Notes: generated by a model not told the origin, from the letters alone. A stretch of DNA of 64,000 nt from Chitinophagaceae bacterium PMP191F (GCA_001302245.1 LGYU01000016.1:434001-498000); one strand, 5' to 3'. Positions 52,820 through 62,058 are shown, counted from the first letter of the stretch. Numbers and translations: made by a program.

Positions 52820-54490
52820 TTACCAGCCTTCATTTTGCTTCAGAATATTCTTGCTTTTGTAGATCTCAATACGCGGAATGGGATAACGGTGCATATAGGA
52901 TTTATACACCTTTTGCATATTGACAGGCAGTAACACCGGTGTATAGGTAAATGAACCGTTGGTATTGCGTACCACATTCATTCCATACATAGGTTTGGTG
53001 ATCACTTCTGTACCAATATCCCAGCGCATAATATCATACCATCTGAAATCTTCAAAAGCCAGTTCCACAGCCCGCTCATGACGAATGGCGTCACGCATCT
53101 GGCTTTGAGAAAGCCCTGCGGGCAACGGCGGCATGTTTACACTGGTACGCTGGCGTATCAGGTTCACCGCACTGTATACACTGGCATCGGGACCGGCAGC
53201 TTCGTTCTGTGCTTCGGCATAATTCAGCAGTATCTCAGCATAACGGAAGAAAACAAAATTGATCAGGGCTGTACCCGCCACATTGCGGATATACACTTCG
53301 GGCCACATTTTACGGCAGTAATAGCGCGTAGCAGTATAAATAATATTGCTAGCTAAATAATCTTTACCTCCATCCCACATCTGCATATTTCTTCCCTGCC
53401 ACGCAACGTTGTTGTACAGGATATTGGCATAAAAACGGGGGTCTCTGCCAGCATAAGGATTCTGTGGATCATAACCGGAAGTGGGATCCGTGATAGCTTT
53501 TCCCGTAGCCTGCATTTCATACATGTCCACATGGTTTTGCGTGGGATTGAGCGATCCCTGCGCACCACCTGAACCAGGTGACATTACAAAATCCAGCAAC
53601 ATACCATCTATGGCACGTGGTCCCCGCACCTTGATCATAATGTATTCAGGTGAGGTTGCCACATTCAATATATCTGCATAGGTAGATTGTAATGAATACT
53701 GGTTCATATCCATGACAGATTTTGCTGCCGCAGCAGCAGCCTGCCATTTGGCAAGATCATTCTCTGGGTTGTTCAGTTTGCTGGCAGCATACAGCAATAC
53801 GCGTGAACGCAATGCCCTGCATGCACCCTGTGTAGCCCTTCCGAGGTTAGAGTTATCATAATCAGTGGGCAACATGCCATCTGCAGCATCCAGATCTTTG
53901 ATAATGAAATCCACACACTCATTGTAAGTGTTCCGGGGAAAATCAATATTATCATTTACACCGTACACCTTATCCATGATGGGTACACCACCAAAACGCT
54001 TGATCAGTTCAAAGTAAAGGAAGGCACGAAGAAAATACATCTCCCCTTTGATCCTTGTGGGCGACTGGTTGGCATTCCAGGGCACATTGTCCATACGGGT
54101 CAGCATCATATTCGTAATACGGATACCACCGTAAGCGCGGTTCCATATATCGCCAATATCGTTCAGTGATTCACCACCTTTTTCATAATGGTCGTGATAG
54201 GTGCCATTGGTGATGGTACGTACAGATACATCATTGTTACCAGACACGGCCTCATCTGCAAACTGGCCGGTTATACCACGGTGATCATTAAAACGGGCAT
54301 ATTCATCTACCAGATAATTATAGGCATTGTCTGCATATTTAGCTGCCAGTATGGGATCTTTAAATACCTGGTCTTCCGAAATATTTACACTGGGCGCACG
54401 GTCAAGGAATTTCTGACATGATGAAAGCAGGAAGAGCGAAATAAAAAAATATGAAACACGAAGTAAGGAATGCGGGCACTCGTTTGACAT
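52820..54490 (-). CDS. SusD/RagB-family lipoprotein (pair 1)
   Basis: About 556 residues from ATG 54490, which gives a normal SPII leader ending L-F-L-L-S-S-C-Q-K; earlier in-frame ATGs (54592, 54616) would add up to 42 odd polar residues before the lipobox. SusD motifs D-R-A-P-S-V-N-I-S-E-D-Q-V-F and F-F-R-Y-A-E-I-L-L-N-Y-A-E-A. The N-terminal extension coincides with dispersed-repeat sequence (54485-54509). Partner of the STN-SusC encoded upstream. Confidence 0.88.
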   Translation of the reverse strand: MSNECPHSLLRVSYFFISLFLLSSCQKFLDRAPSVNISEDQVFKDPILAAKYADNAYNYLVDEYARFNDHRGITGQFADEAVSGNNDVSVRTITNGTYHDHYEKGGESLNDIGDIWNRAYGGIRITNMMLTRMDNVPWNANQSPTRIKGEMYFLRAFLYFELIKRFGGVPIMDKVYGVNDNIDFPRNTYNECVDFIIKDLDAADGMLPTDYDNSNLGRATQGACRALRSRVLLYAASKLNNPENDLAKWQAAAAAAKSVMDMNQYSLQSTYADILNVATSPEYIMIKVRGPRAIDGMLLDFVMSPGSGGAQGSLNPTQNHVDMYEMQATGKAITDPTSGYDPQNPYAGRDPRFYANILYNNVAWQGRNMQMWDGGKDYLASNIIYTATRYYCRKMWPEVYIRNVAGTALINFVFFRYAEILLNYAEAQNEAAGPDASVYSAVNLIRQRTSVNMPPLPAGLSQSQMRDAIRHERAVELAFEDFRWYDIMRWDIGTEVITKPMYGMNVVRNTNGSFTYTPVLLPVNMQKVYKSYMHRYPIPRIEIYKSKNILKQNEGW

Positions 54491-54509
54491 TTCACTTTTC
54501 ACAATTGAC
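54485..54509. repeat. TTCACTTTTCACAATT-type repeat in SusD leader
   Basis: Sequence of the kind found in intergenic dispersed repeats; its GTGAAATGTCAA part recurs before the GH2 gene (45224-45235). It spans the preferred start codon of the SusD gene. Confidence 0.4.
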
Positions 54510-54602
54510 ACCCCGCCTGTTAAAATATCTGAAGCAGGCCTTTCATTGGATGCTCCTTTCAGCAAACCTGATATATAATTAATACGTTTCATTGGCAACA
54601 TT

Positions 54603-57600
54603 TTAGAATTGAACATTCACACCAAAATTGTAAATGCGGGATGTGGGGTAAATAGACTGCTTTGAAAAATCGGTGTTCGACAGGTTGATATTCTCAGGAT
54701 CCAGGTACATTTTGAACTTTGTCCACGTATGCAGGTTCTGTCCTGACAGGTACACACGTATAGCAGCTATATTCATTGATCTTACCCAACGCTGTGGCAG
54801 GTTCCACGACAGTTCTGCGTTGCGTATTTTGAGATAAGAAGCATCCTGCAGTATGAAATCGTTCAACTGGTAGTTGATAAAGGTAGCACCGCGCGAGTGC
54901 AGTGCAGGCCATTTGGCAGTAGCTGCTGTTTGCGGTGTCCAGCGGTCCTGCATAAATTCGTACATCTGCTGGCCGTTGTTCTGTTCAGTCAGTATTACAT
55001 CCGAACTTACATTGGCTACCCCCTGGAATAATACAGACAGTGAAACACCTTTCCACGATATGGATGGTGAAAAGCTATAGATGTATTCCGGTGTACGGGA
55101 ATAACCAATGGGTACACGATCATTTACATCAATGATACCATTCTTGTCATAATCCAGGTATTTCAGATCGCCGGGTATTACCAACGAGCCCAGTGTGTTC
55201 ACCGGTGAGGCATTGATATCATCTTTGGAAGCATAAAAACCGGTTGTTTTATAACCAAAGAACTGTCCTACCCTTTTACCTTCCTGTTTCTGATAAGCAG
55301 GACTACCAGCCGGCTCATCACGGTTAATGATCTTGTTACGGGCAAATGACAACTGTGTGCCCAGTCCGTAAGTGATCTGTCCCAGTTTACCCTGGTAGTT
55401 CAACTCTATCTCATATCCTTTATTGTATACTTCACCAATATTCAGCGCAGGATATTTCTGGCCATACATAGCCAGACCAGAGGAGCGGTCGGTAAGAATG
55501 TTTTTTCTGCGCTCATCAAACAGGTCAACAGTAATACTCAGCGCTTTGTTGAAAAAACTGCCTTCAATACCGATATTGCGTTTGGTACCGGTTTCCCAGG
55601 TCACTTCAGGATTACCAAAAGATGATTGCACCACTACGTCATAAGTAACAGCAGAGGTAGGCAATCCAAACCGCACACCGTTACCGGGTTTGGAGTATGT
55701 AGCAACACTTCCGCCAGTTTGTACGCCATAGTTATCCAGGAACAGGAAACGCACATTGAGTTTATCATTTCCTACCAGGCCATAAGAACCACGCAGTTTC
55801 AGGTTATTGAGCCAGGGAACATTGGACAGGAATTTTTCATTGCTCAGTGTCCAGCCTGCAGATACAGCGGGAAAGAACCCGTATTGTCTGCCGGGTGCAA
55901 AATTCTCTGAACCGTTGTAAGCAGCATTGAATTCAAGAAAATAACGTCTGTCGTAGTTATAGGTAATACGGCTTACCAGTCCCTGTGATGCTTTGGGCGG
56001 TGCATCCAGGCCACTTCCTTTGCTATTGATCAGTTGACGTACACCCAGCAACAGACCTGTAAATGCATGCGGACCAAACGTTCTGTCGTAATTAAACCCC
56101 GCCTGGATATTGGTACTGATCAAACCATCGTAAGAAGTGATCAGGCCACTCAGGGGTTCATCACGCGGGCGATCGGAAGACAACGTAACTGCTTTGGTTT
56201 TACGATCTATTACATAGGCTGCCCAGTTGGCATTGCGACGGGTAATACCGGAAAAATAAGAATCGTAGCCAAATACCGTTTTGAATGAAAGTCCTTTGGT
56301 GATGCCGTCCAGTTTATAATTCAGGTTAAAAGTACTTTCCATGTTGTTGTTATCGTCATTGCGGGTACCCCACCTGGTGATCACAGCATAAGGGTTCCAG
56401 ATATTGGTACCCACAGCAGGATTTTGTGCAATGCGTCCATCTGGCAGCGTCACCGGAAATGCAAAAGAAGGTGTCTGCAATATGCGCGAGATCATCGCTT
56501 CTACATTGTCGTACGAGAAAGAACCTGATCCGGACTGCAATCCTGATGGCTGATAACGTTTTTGTAAACGGCCACCCAGGCGTACACTGATCTGCAGGTT
56601 TTTGCTAAGAGTAAAATCTATGTTTGAACGGAAATTGTACCGTGTATAAGAAGGAGAAGTTCTGAAGCCGTAAGGTGATTCAAATTTTTTAAAGATACCA
56701 TCTTCAAACAGGTACCCTACTGAAGCGAAATACTTCACCATTTTGGTACCACCGCTTACATTGATATTGTGCTGGGTTTGCGGATATGTTTTGCGGGTAA
56801 GATAACCGAACCAGTTAATATCGGGATATCCCAGCGGATCAGAGCCATCTTTAAATTTCTGCAATTCATCAGCACCCCAGGTTTCAGCCAAACCATCATT
56901 GCGATTCGCTTCATTGATCAGCGAAGCATTGGTATAGGCATCCACTGCTTTTGGTATGCCGGTATAACGCTGCAAACTGATGTTGCCGCTATAGCTGATC
57001 CGCGGGCGACCTTCTTTACCAGCTTTGGTGGTGATCACAATAACACCATTGGCACCTTTAATACCAAATACGGCAGTAGAAGCTGCATCTTTCAATACAG
57101 TAATGGTCTCAATTTCATTGGGATCTATATCACCAAAACCAGAACGCTCTACTCCATCTACCACCACAATAGCAGCGCTGTTGTTGTAAGTAGCTGCTCC
57201 CCTGATGTTGATCAATGCCTCATTGGCACCCGGCTGACCACTGCGCTGTACGGCAGACAAACCGGTTAAACGTCCTACCAGGCTATTGGTAACATTGGAG
57301 TTGGGCGATTTCAATACTTCAGAACCATTTACGGTACTGATAGCTCCTGTTAAGGTTGCTTTTTTCTGGGTACCATACCCCACTACCACTACCTGGTCAA
57401 GTCCCTGACTTTCTTCAGACAACACAATGGTTACAAATGCTTCTTTGCCTACTGCTTTCTTCACGGTTTTGTACCCTACCATTGATACTTCCAGTATTGC
57501 ATTGTCATCAGGCGCCTCAATAGTAAACTCGCCTTTGTTATTGGTTTGTGTGTATTTACCGGTGCCGGACACAGACACCGATGCACCCGGCAACGGGTGA

Positions 57601-58067
57601 TTCTTTTGGTCTGTTACAACACCTTTGATCAGTATACGTACCGGTATGGCAGGCGTATTACCCGGCATGGCCGTGATATTCTTCCTGACTTCCAGTATGA
57701 TCGTTTTTTTGAAAACAGTATAGGCAAGCGGCTGATCCCTGAATATTTCCTTCAGTACATCGTTCAGTTGCACGCGGTTGGCCGTAATGGTAACGGGCAC
57801 CGTCTGATGCAACATTTCATCAGTATACAGGAAGCTGAACCCGGTTTGCTGCTCAATAGACCGGAAGATCTTTTCCAGCGGAGCAGCACGTTCAGACAGG
57901 GATACCTGCTGTGCCTTCACATCTGCATGCGCATGCAGACAGGCTACAAACAGTAAAAGGGCCATGATTTTCATCACCAACACAAATTTGTAAGAGGATG
58001 AGAAAAAGAGTCTTGCTGCCTTTTTAAGAATAGAACCTGTTCTTTCGGCAAGAGCAATCAAATACAT
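54603..58067 (-). CDS. SusC/RagA receptor with STN domain (pair 1)
   Basis: 1154 residues from ATG 58067; ATG 57974, just before the hydrophobic leader (MKIMALLLFVACLHAHADVK), is an alternative, and the frame to 58166 is unlikely to be coding. STN domain (about 35-110 of the mature protein, E-K-I-F-R-S-I-E-Q-Q-T-G-F-S-F-L-Y), carboxypeptidase-like domain, plug with I-V-V-V-D-G-V-E-R-S and T-I-T-V-L-K-D-A-A-S, SusC barrel motifs. It couples import to the FecR/sigma pair encoded upstream. Confidence 0.93.
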   Translation of the reverse strand: MYLIALAERTGSILKKAARLFFSSSYKFVLVMKIMALLLFVACLHAHADVKAQQVSLSERAAPLEKIFRSIEQQTGFSFLYTDEMLHQTVPVTITANRVQLNDVLKEIFRDQPLAYTVFKKTIILEVRKNITAMPGNTPAIPVRILIKGVVTDQKNHPLPGASVSVSGTGKYTQTNNKGEFTIEAPDDNAILEVSMVGYKTVKKAVGKEAFVTIVLSEESQGLDQVVVVGYGTQKKATLTGAISTVNGSEVLKSPNSNVTNSLVGRLTGLSAVQRSGQPGANEALINIRGAATYNNSAAIVVVDGVERSGFGDIDPNEIETITVLKDAASTAVFGIKGANGVIVITTKAGKEGRPRISYSGNISLQRYTGIPKAVDAYTNASLINEANRNDGLAETWGADELQKFKDGSDPLGYPDINWFGYLTRKTYPQTQHNINVSGGTKMVKYFASVGYLFEDGIFKKFESPYGFRTSPSYTRYNFRSNIDFTLSKNLQISVRLGGRLQKRYQPSGLQSGSGSFSYDNVEAMISRILQTPSFAFPVTLPDGRIAQNPAVGTNIWNPYAVITRWGTRNDDNNNMESTFNLNYKLDGITKGLSFKTVFGYDSYFSGITRRNANWAAYVIDRKTKAVTLSSDRPRDEPLSGLITSYDGLISTNIQAGFNYDRTFGPHAFTGLLLGVRQLINSKGSGLDAPPKASQGLVSRITYNYDRRYFLEFNAAYNGSENFAPGRQYGFFPAVSAGWTLSNEKFLSNVPWLNNLKLRGSYGLVGNDKLNVRFLFLDNYGVQTGGSVATYSKPGNGVRFGLPTSAVTYDVVVQSSFGNPEVTWETGTKRNIGIEGSFFNKALSITVDLFDERRKNILTDRSSGLAMYGQKYPALNIGEVYNKGYEIELNYQGKLGQITYGLGTQLSFARNKIINRDEPAGSPAYQKQEGKRVGQFFGYKTTGFYASKDDINASPVNTLGSLVIPGDLKYLDYDKNGIIDVNDRVPIGYSRTPEYIYSFSPSISWKGVSLSVLFQGVANVSSDVILTEQNNGQQMYEFMQDRWTPQTAATAKWPALHSRGATFINYQLNDFILQDASYLKIRNAELSWNLPQRWVRSMNIAAIRVYLSGQNLHTWTKFKMYLDPENINLSNTDFSKQSIYPTSRIYNFGVNVQF

Positions 58068-58088
58068 ATATTTGTCAATGTTTATCCG

Positions 58089-58108
58089 GTACGGACTTGC
58101 GTCCGTAC
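58089..58108. promoter_or_regulatory. Hairpin upstream of STN-SusC
   Basis: Perfect 8-bp arms with a tetraloop (GCAA on the minus strand, a GNRA-type loop) ending 22 bases before the ATG at 58067; it could affect translation of the leader mRNA. Confidence 0.4.
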
Positions 58109-58313
58109 GGAGGGTTATCTGATAAATAATCACGCGATGATTGTAGGTTAGTTTAGCCCAAAACATTCCCGGATTTCGCCCGCCAGCGGAATCCGTTTTT
58201 TATTTTAAGGCCAGCGTAGTAAGCAGTAGTTTTTTACTTCATTGGCATTTTTTTTAGCATGAGCAATCAGTTGTTTTATTGGTTGATGTAAAAAGTGAAT
58301 TACTTCTATGAGT

Positions 58314-58374
58314 ATTGTTTGATGGTTTTATGGTCATCAATCATAACAGTCAAACCATACAACCATAGAACAAT
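58314..58374. repeat. ATGG-type palindromic element, copy 2
   Basis: Arms 58314-58334 and 58354-58374 pair at 18 of 21 positions. Same core (ATCATAACA then TCAAACCAT) and layout as 31446-31520. Confidence 0.6.
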
Positions 58375-58424
58375 TCATCATTGTATTATACATCTGCACA
58401 TTCGCAAATAAACCCATCTGCACA

Positions 58425-59627
58425 TCATCTCGCTCCTGCTTTCACCACTATCTTATTGCCTTCTATATCAAAATGCATGGTGCGGGTAAGTTCCAGCATC
58501 TTCACTACTTCCGATACCGGTACATTGCGCGCAATAACACCATTAAAGTGTTGGTTCACCGGGTATCCTTCATATACCACCTCTACATTATACCAGCGTG
58601 CCACTTGTCGCATTACATTTTCTATATTCATTTTCCTGAACCGGAACAATCCTTCTTTCCATGCCACTACATCTTCCACGTCTACTGTCTGTACCTGTAT
58701 TGGTGCTGTGTTGCCTGATACAACAGCAGCCTGCTGACCAGGTTTCAGTATAACATTGCTCTGTGTCAATGGCCGTGCCACCCTTACTGAGCCTTCCAGC
58801 AAAGTGGTATTTACCGCCGCTTCATCCGTATAGGCGTTGATATTGAAATGTGTTCCCAGTACTGTAATCTCTGCATCGCCGGTTGCCGGATCACCCAGCG
58901 TGGTTTGTTTATTCACTTTTACATGAAAAGGCATCGCAGCATTTTTCGCTACCTCAAAATAGGCCTCGCCATAGATCTCTACCTGCCGCTCATGTCCTGT
59001 AAATGCGGTGGGGAAACGGATACCGGAAGCTGCATTCAGCCACACTTTTGTACCATCTGACAATACCAACTGATACTGACCGCCGCGTGGCACCGACAAT
59101 GTATGCCAGGCTATTTCTGCATTACTGACATTGCCCGAAGTTTTGTATGTTAGCTGACCACTATCCTGTTTTACCACCTGCAGGTGTTGCTGACTGCGCA
59201 GTGTGCCGTTCTGTACATCATCCAGCACAATGCGTGAACCGTCGGGCATGGTCAGTACCGCTTTGTCTGAACCGGGTTGTATATCCTGTACTTCTTTTTG
59301 CGGTGCAATTGCTACCGGTTGGGGTGCCGGTTTCAGCCACCAGTATGCCGCAGTGGTTATACATAATAATATGACTGCCGCCACTGCCACGCGCGGCCAC
59401 AGGCGGCGCACAACAGCAGGTTCCGGTTGCTGACGATGCTGCTGTACATAATACAGCATACGTGATTCCAGTTCCTGTTCGTTGCTGGCAAATGATGAGG
59501 GGATATTCACCGGCTCATCCTGGGGGGTATTGTACCAGTCTGCCAGCTCTTTTTCTTCTGCCGGCGTAATGGTATTGTTCAGCAGTTTTTCTGCTAACTC
59601 CCAGTATCTTTTATCTGAATGTTCCAA
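58425..59627 (-). CDS. FecR-family anti-sigma factor, TTG start
   Basis: 400 residues beginning at TTG 59627 (L/M-E-H-S-D-K-R-Y-W-E-L-A-E-K-L-L-N-N); no in-frame ATG precedes it before a TAG stop, and the next ATG would remove the conserved N-terminal anti-sigma domain. One transmembrane helix (~82-100), FecR domain (L-P-[DG]-G-S/T-x-V-x-L-N-A type: LSDGTKVWLNAASGIRFP) and C-terminal DUF4974 domain. Controls the sigma factor encoded upstream; signal comes from the STN-SusC. Confidence 0.9.
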   Translation of the reverse strand: MEHSDKRYWELAEKLLNNTITPAEEKELADWYNTPQDEPVNIPSSFASNEQELESRMLYYVQQHRQQPEPAVVRRLWPRVAVAAVILLCITTAAYWWLKPAPQPVAIAPQKEVQDIQPGSDKAVLTMPDGSRIVLDDVQNGTLRSQQHLQVVKQDSGQLTYKTSGNVSNAEIAWHTLSVPRGGQYQLVLSDGTKVWLNAASGIRFPTAFTGHERQVEIYGEAYFEVAKNAAMPFHVKVNKQTTLGDPATGDAEITVLGTHFNINAYTDEAAVNTTLLEGSVRVARPLTQSNVILKPGQQAAVVSGNTAPIQVQTVDVEDVVAWKEGLFRFRKMNIENVMRQVARWYNVEVVYEGYPVNQHFNGVIARNVPVSEVVKMLELTRTMHFDIEGNKIVVKAGAR

Positions 59628-59729
59628 TAGTATAAAGGTTGTCTATACCATTAGTCAACTGAGAAAAGACAATCCCTTAGTGGGGTGAAAGATTTTTTTT
59701 GAAGAGAAGGCGGAGGTCGGAAGTATGAG

Positions 59730-59963
59730 GTTTGAAAAGTCGGGAAGACCGGAAGAAAGATGCCCGCAAAGCCGCTGAGACGCTATGTAGTATTTGCTCG
59801 TGGCCAGCAGCTCCAAGCTCATCCCAGATCTCGTCTTACATTTTGTGCAGCTTTCAGATATCTCATTTCGCCTTATCATTCGTTATGTTGTTACTTTCCT
59901 CATGGCTCATTCGATATGACGGGTCGCTGGTGAGAGGTACAAGTTTGAAAAGTCGGGAAGACC
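59730..59963. repeat. 21-base direct repeat pair
   Basis: GTTTGAAAAGTCGGGAAGACC-type sequence occurs identically at 59730-59750 and 59943-59963, 213 bases apart, in the same orientation. Its AGTCGGGAAGACCGGAAG part has the 8-9-base periodicity typical of Bacteroidota intergenic repeats. Confidence 0.75.
59759..59800. repeat. 42-base dispersed repeat, copy 2
   Basis: 36 of 42 bases identical to 442-483, same orientation; here it lies between the two direct-repeat copies. Confidence 0.7.
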
Positions 59964-60004
59964 AGAGGCGGGTGTTAAACGTTCAGCAATGGGCGTTGTT
60001 CAAC

Positions 60005-60589
60005 TTACAATTTACAACCTATCACAAAAGCAATCACCGCATATGAACCCAGATTCATTTTCAGATGGCGGGTGGCGCGTGCAAGATGTGCTTCTACTGT
60101 TTTTTCGGAGATATCGAGTGTGGCAGCTATTTCTTTTTGAGACAAGCCTTTTTCACGGCTCAGTTTAAATACCAGTCTGCATTTTTCAGGTAATTCTGCT
60201 ACCAGTTTTTGCAGGCGTTCGCGCAGTTCTTCAAACTGCAGCCATTGTTCGGTAGACACATCAGCCTCAGGTGTATGAATAGCTGCATGTTGGGCATATT
60301 TCAGTTGCTGGTTTCTTTTTGCCAGCACATTCAGTACTTTATATTTTACTGCCGCGGCCAGGTAAGTACCCAGTGAAGCTGTAATATTCAATCCGGTTTT
60401 CCTGTTCCACAGATCGAGAAAAACATCCTGTACCACCTCTTCCGCTTCTGCCAGGTGTTGTAATTTGTGAGCAGCTACGGCGAACATTTTTTTCCAGTAA
60501 CGACGGTAAATTTCAGTGAAGGCCTCGTTGTCGCTTGCTTTCAGCAGGTTCAGTAATGAGTTGTCATCCAGGTGTGTATAAGCGATCAT
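60005..60589 (-). CDS. ECF RNA polymerase sigma factor of the PUL
   Basis: 194 residues. Region 2 (A-F-T-E-I-Y-R-R-Y-W-K-K-M-F … A-E-A-E-E-V-V-Q-D-V-F-L-D-L-W) and region 4 HTH (G-L-S-Q-K-E-I-A-A-T-L-D-I-S-E-K-T-V-E-A-H-L). Expected to activate the PUL when released by the FecR protein encoded 377 bases downstream. Confidence 0.92.
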   Translation of the reverse strand: MIAYTHLDDNSLLNLLKASDNEAFTEIYRRYWKKMFAVAAHKLQHLAEAEEVVQDVFLDLWNRKTGLNITASLGTYLAAAVKYKVLNVLAKRNQQLKYAQHAAIHTPEADVSTEQWLQFEELRERLQKLVAELPEKCRLVFKLSREKGLSQKEIAATLDISEKTVEAHLARATRHLKMNLGSYAVIAFVIGCKL

Positions 60590-60765
60590 AAGCAGGCAAT
60601 CAGATAATAAACAGAGTCCTTAGATGCTTCAAAGTAACAAAAAAATAATAAAAAACACCTGGCCGCTTATCATAGCGTTCACAGACACCACCAAAGGCAT
60701 CTTTTTGGAAGGATATTATTCACACTAAGACATTAACAATCAACATTACAAAAAATATTTAAATT

Positions 60766-60783
60766 TATGTAGTCAACTACGTA
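60766..60783. promoter_or_regulatory. GTAGT-CA-ACTAC palindrome before the MarR-GNAT gene
   Basis: Inner 5-2-5 arms (60769-60780) with two more matching bases on each side, 24 bases before the ATG at 60807, where a MarR autoregulatory operator would be expected. Confidence 0.45.
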
Positions 60784-60806
60784 TATTTATACAATAATTA
60801 GTATTT

Positions 60807-61781
60807 ATGAACATATTCAATGAGTCGGGTGCCCTGGCTGTTTCTACCCGCCTGCAAAGATTGAGCGATCAGTTCCGGAAAGATGGTCAATTGATCTATA
60901 AGGCCAACAATATTGATTTTGAACCAAAATGGTTCCCTGTTATCTATGCACTTCATCGCTATCCTACGCTAAGCATTGTAGAACTGGCAGAAGAGATCGG
61001 CTATTCTCACCCCTCTACCATCAGTTTGCTGAAAGAACTGGAAAAAGAAAAATTCATCCGCTCATTTAAAGATAAAAAGGATGAGCGCAAACGCATGGTT
61101 AAACTAGCTCCCAAAGCCGAAGAACTGATCGTTCGTATGCAGCCCGTATGGGAAAAGATCAAACAAACTATCGAAGAGATCACCAATACTACCAATAACC
61201 TGATGCAGGCACTGGACGAAACGGAGTACCAGTTACAGAAGGAAGGTTTTTTTAAACGCTATCAACGCATTGCCGAACAGGAAACGACTGATGCCATTAA
61301 AGTGGTGGACTATTCTCCCGAATATGCCAAAGCGTTTTATGACCTGAACATTGCCTGGATCTCTGCTGCGTATGAAGTGGAAGAAGAAGATAAAAAGATA
61401 TTATCAGACCCCGATAAATACATACTGCAAAAAGGAGGTGTTATCATCATTGCATTGTACAACGGTACTCCGGTTGGCACCTGCGCACTGATCAAAACAG
61501 AAGCAGGTGTATATGAAATGTCCAAAATGACAGTGGCAGCCGAAATGCGTGGCAAGAATGCCGGCAAAATACTGGGCAATGCCATTATTGAAAAAGGACG
61601 TTCGCTGGGTGCAGATAAGATCCAGTTGTTTTCCAACAGGAAGGGTTCTGCAGTAGCTATTCAATTGTATAAAAAACTGGGTTTTATAGAGATACCCCTG
61701 GAAGGTCAGGCCTATAAAAGAGCTGATATCAAAATGGAACTGGTGCTTAATAAAAAAGCGGCAACAACGGCTGAACATTAA
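60807..61781 (+). CDS. MarR-GNAT fusion regulator/acetyltransferase
   Basis: 324 residues. The N-terminal MarR-type winged helix (~1-150) has the recognition region L-S-I-V-E-L-A-E-E-I-G-Y-S-H-P-S-T-I-S-L-L-K and wing K-D-E-R-K-R; the C-terminal GNAT domain (~165-318) shows M-S-K-M-T-V-A-A-E-M-R-G-K-N-A-G-K-I-L-G, the Q/R-x-x-G-x-G/A acetyl-CoA loop, and R-K-G-S-A-V-A-I-Q-L-Y-K-K-L-G-F. Fusions of this kind are known; substrate unknown. Divergent from the PUL sigma gene. Confidence 0.9.
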   Translation: MNIFNESGALAVSTRLQRLSDQFRKDGQLIYKANNIDFEPKWFPVIYALHRYPTLSIVELAEEIGYSHPSTISLLKELEKEKFIRSFKDKKDERKRMVKLAPKAEELIVRMQPVWEKIKQTIEEITNTTNNLMQALDETEYQLQKEGFFKRYQRIAEQETTDAIKVVDYSPEYAKAFYDLNIAWISAAYEVEEEDKKILSDPDKYILQKGGVIIIALYNGTPVGTCALIKTEAGVYEMSKMTVAAEMRGKNAGKILGNAIIEKGRSLGADKIQLFSNRKGSAVAIQLYKKLGFIEIPLEGQAYKRADIKMELVLNKKAATTAEH

Positions 61782-61880
61782 AAAACTGTAGTTTTCATTT
61801 GATGTAAATCAGAAATTCTCCGGCCTTGTAGTTAAAAAAAGAGATTTACTGTTATATAGTTGCATTCTTACCTCCGGTTA

Positions 61881-61915
61881 AACAGCGTGCTGCTTTTTGC
61901 ACACGCTGTTTTTTA
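61881..61915 (+). terminator. Intrinsic terminator of the MarR-GNAT gene
   Basis: AACAGCGTG with CACGCTGTT arms around a T-rich loop, followed by TTTTTA; about 100 bases past the stop. Confidence 0.7.
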
Positions 61916-61975
61916 TTTTCCTGCACACCAGTACTTTACCTCAACCTGTTATCCGATTCACTACTACCATAAAAA

Positions 61976-61997
61976 AAGCGATCCCTTGCGGGACCGC
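61976..61997 (-). terminator. Intrinsic terminator of the T9SS protein gene
   Basis: GCGATCCC / GGGACCGC arms (one mismatch) with TTGC loop, T-run following on the minus strand; 62 bases past the stop at 62059. Confidence 0.65.
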
Positions 61998-62058
61998 CCT
62001 TTTGCTTTACTCTCTCTCTGAAATCTTTGGTTTTTCATTTCATACTCCGTCGCAACTA

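Larger units (their letters stand above)
58068..58424. other. 357-base region between fecR and susC
   Basis: No gene. It contains a perfect hairpin GTACGGAC-TTGC-GTCCGTAC (58089-58108) just before the susC start and an ATGG-type palindromic repeat (58314-58374). The sigma factor's target promoter for the PUL probably lies here, but I cannot identify its sequence. Confidence 0.5.
59628..60004. other. 377-base sigma-fecR gap filled with repeats
   Basis: No gene. It has two copies of a 21-base direct repeat (59730-59750, 59943-59963) and copy 2 of the 42-base dispersed repeat (59759-59800). In contrast to the first locus, I see no terminator here. Confidence 0.55.
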
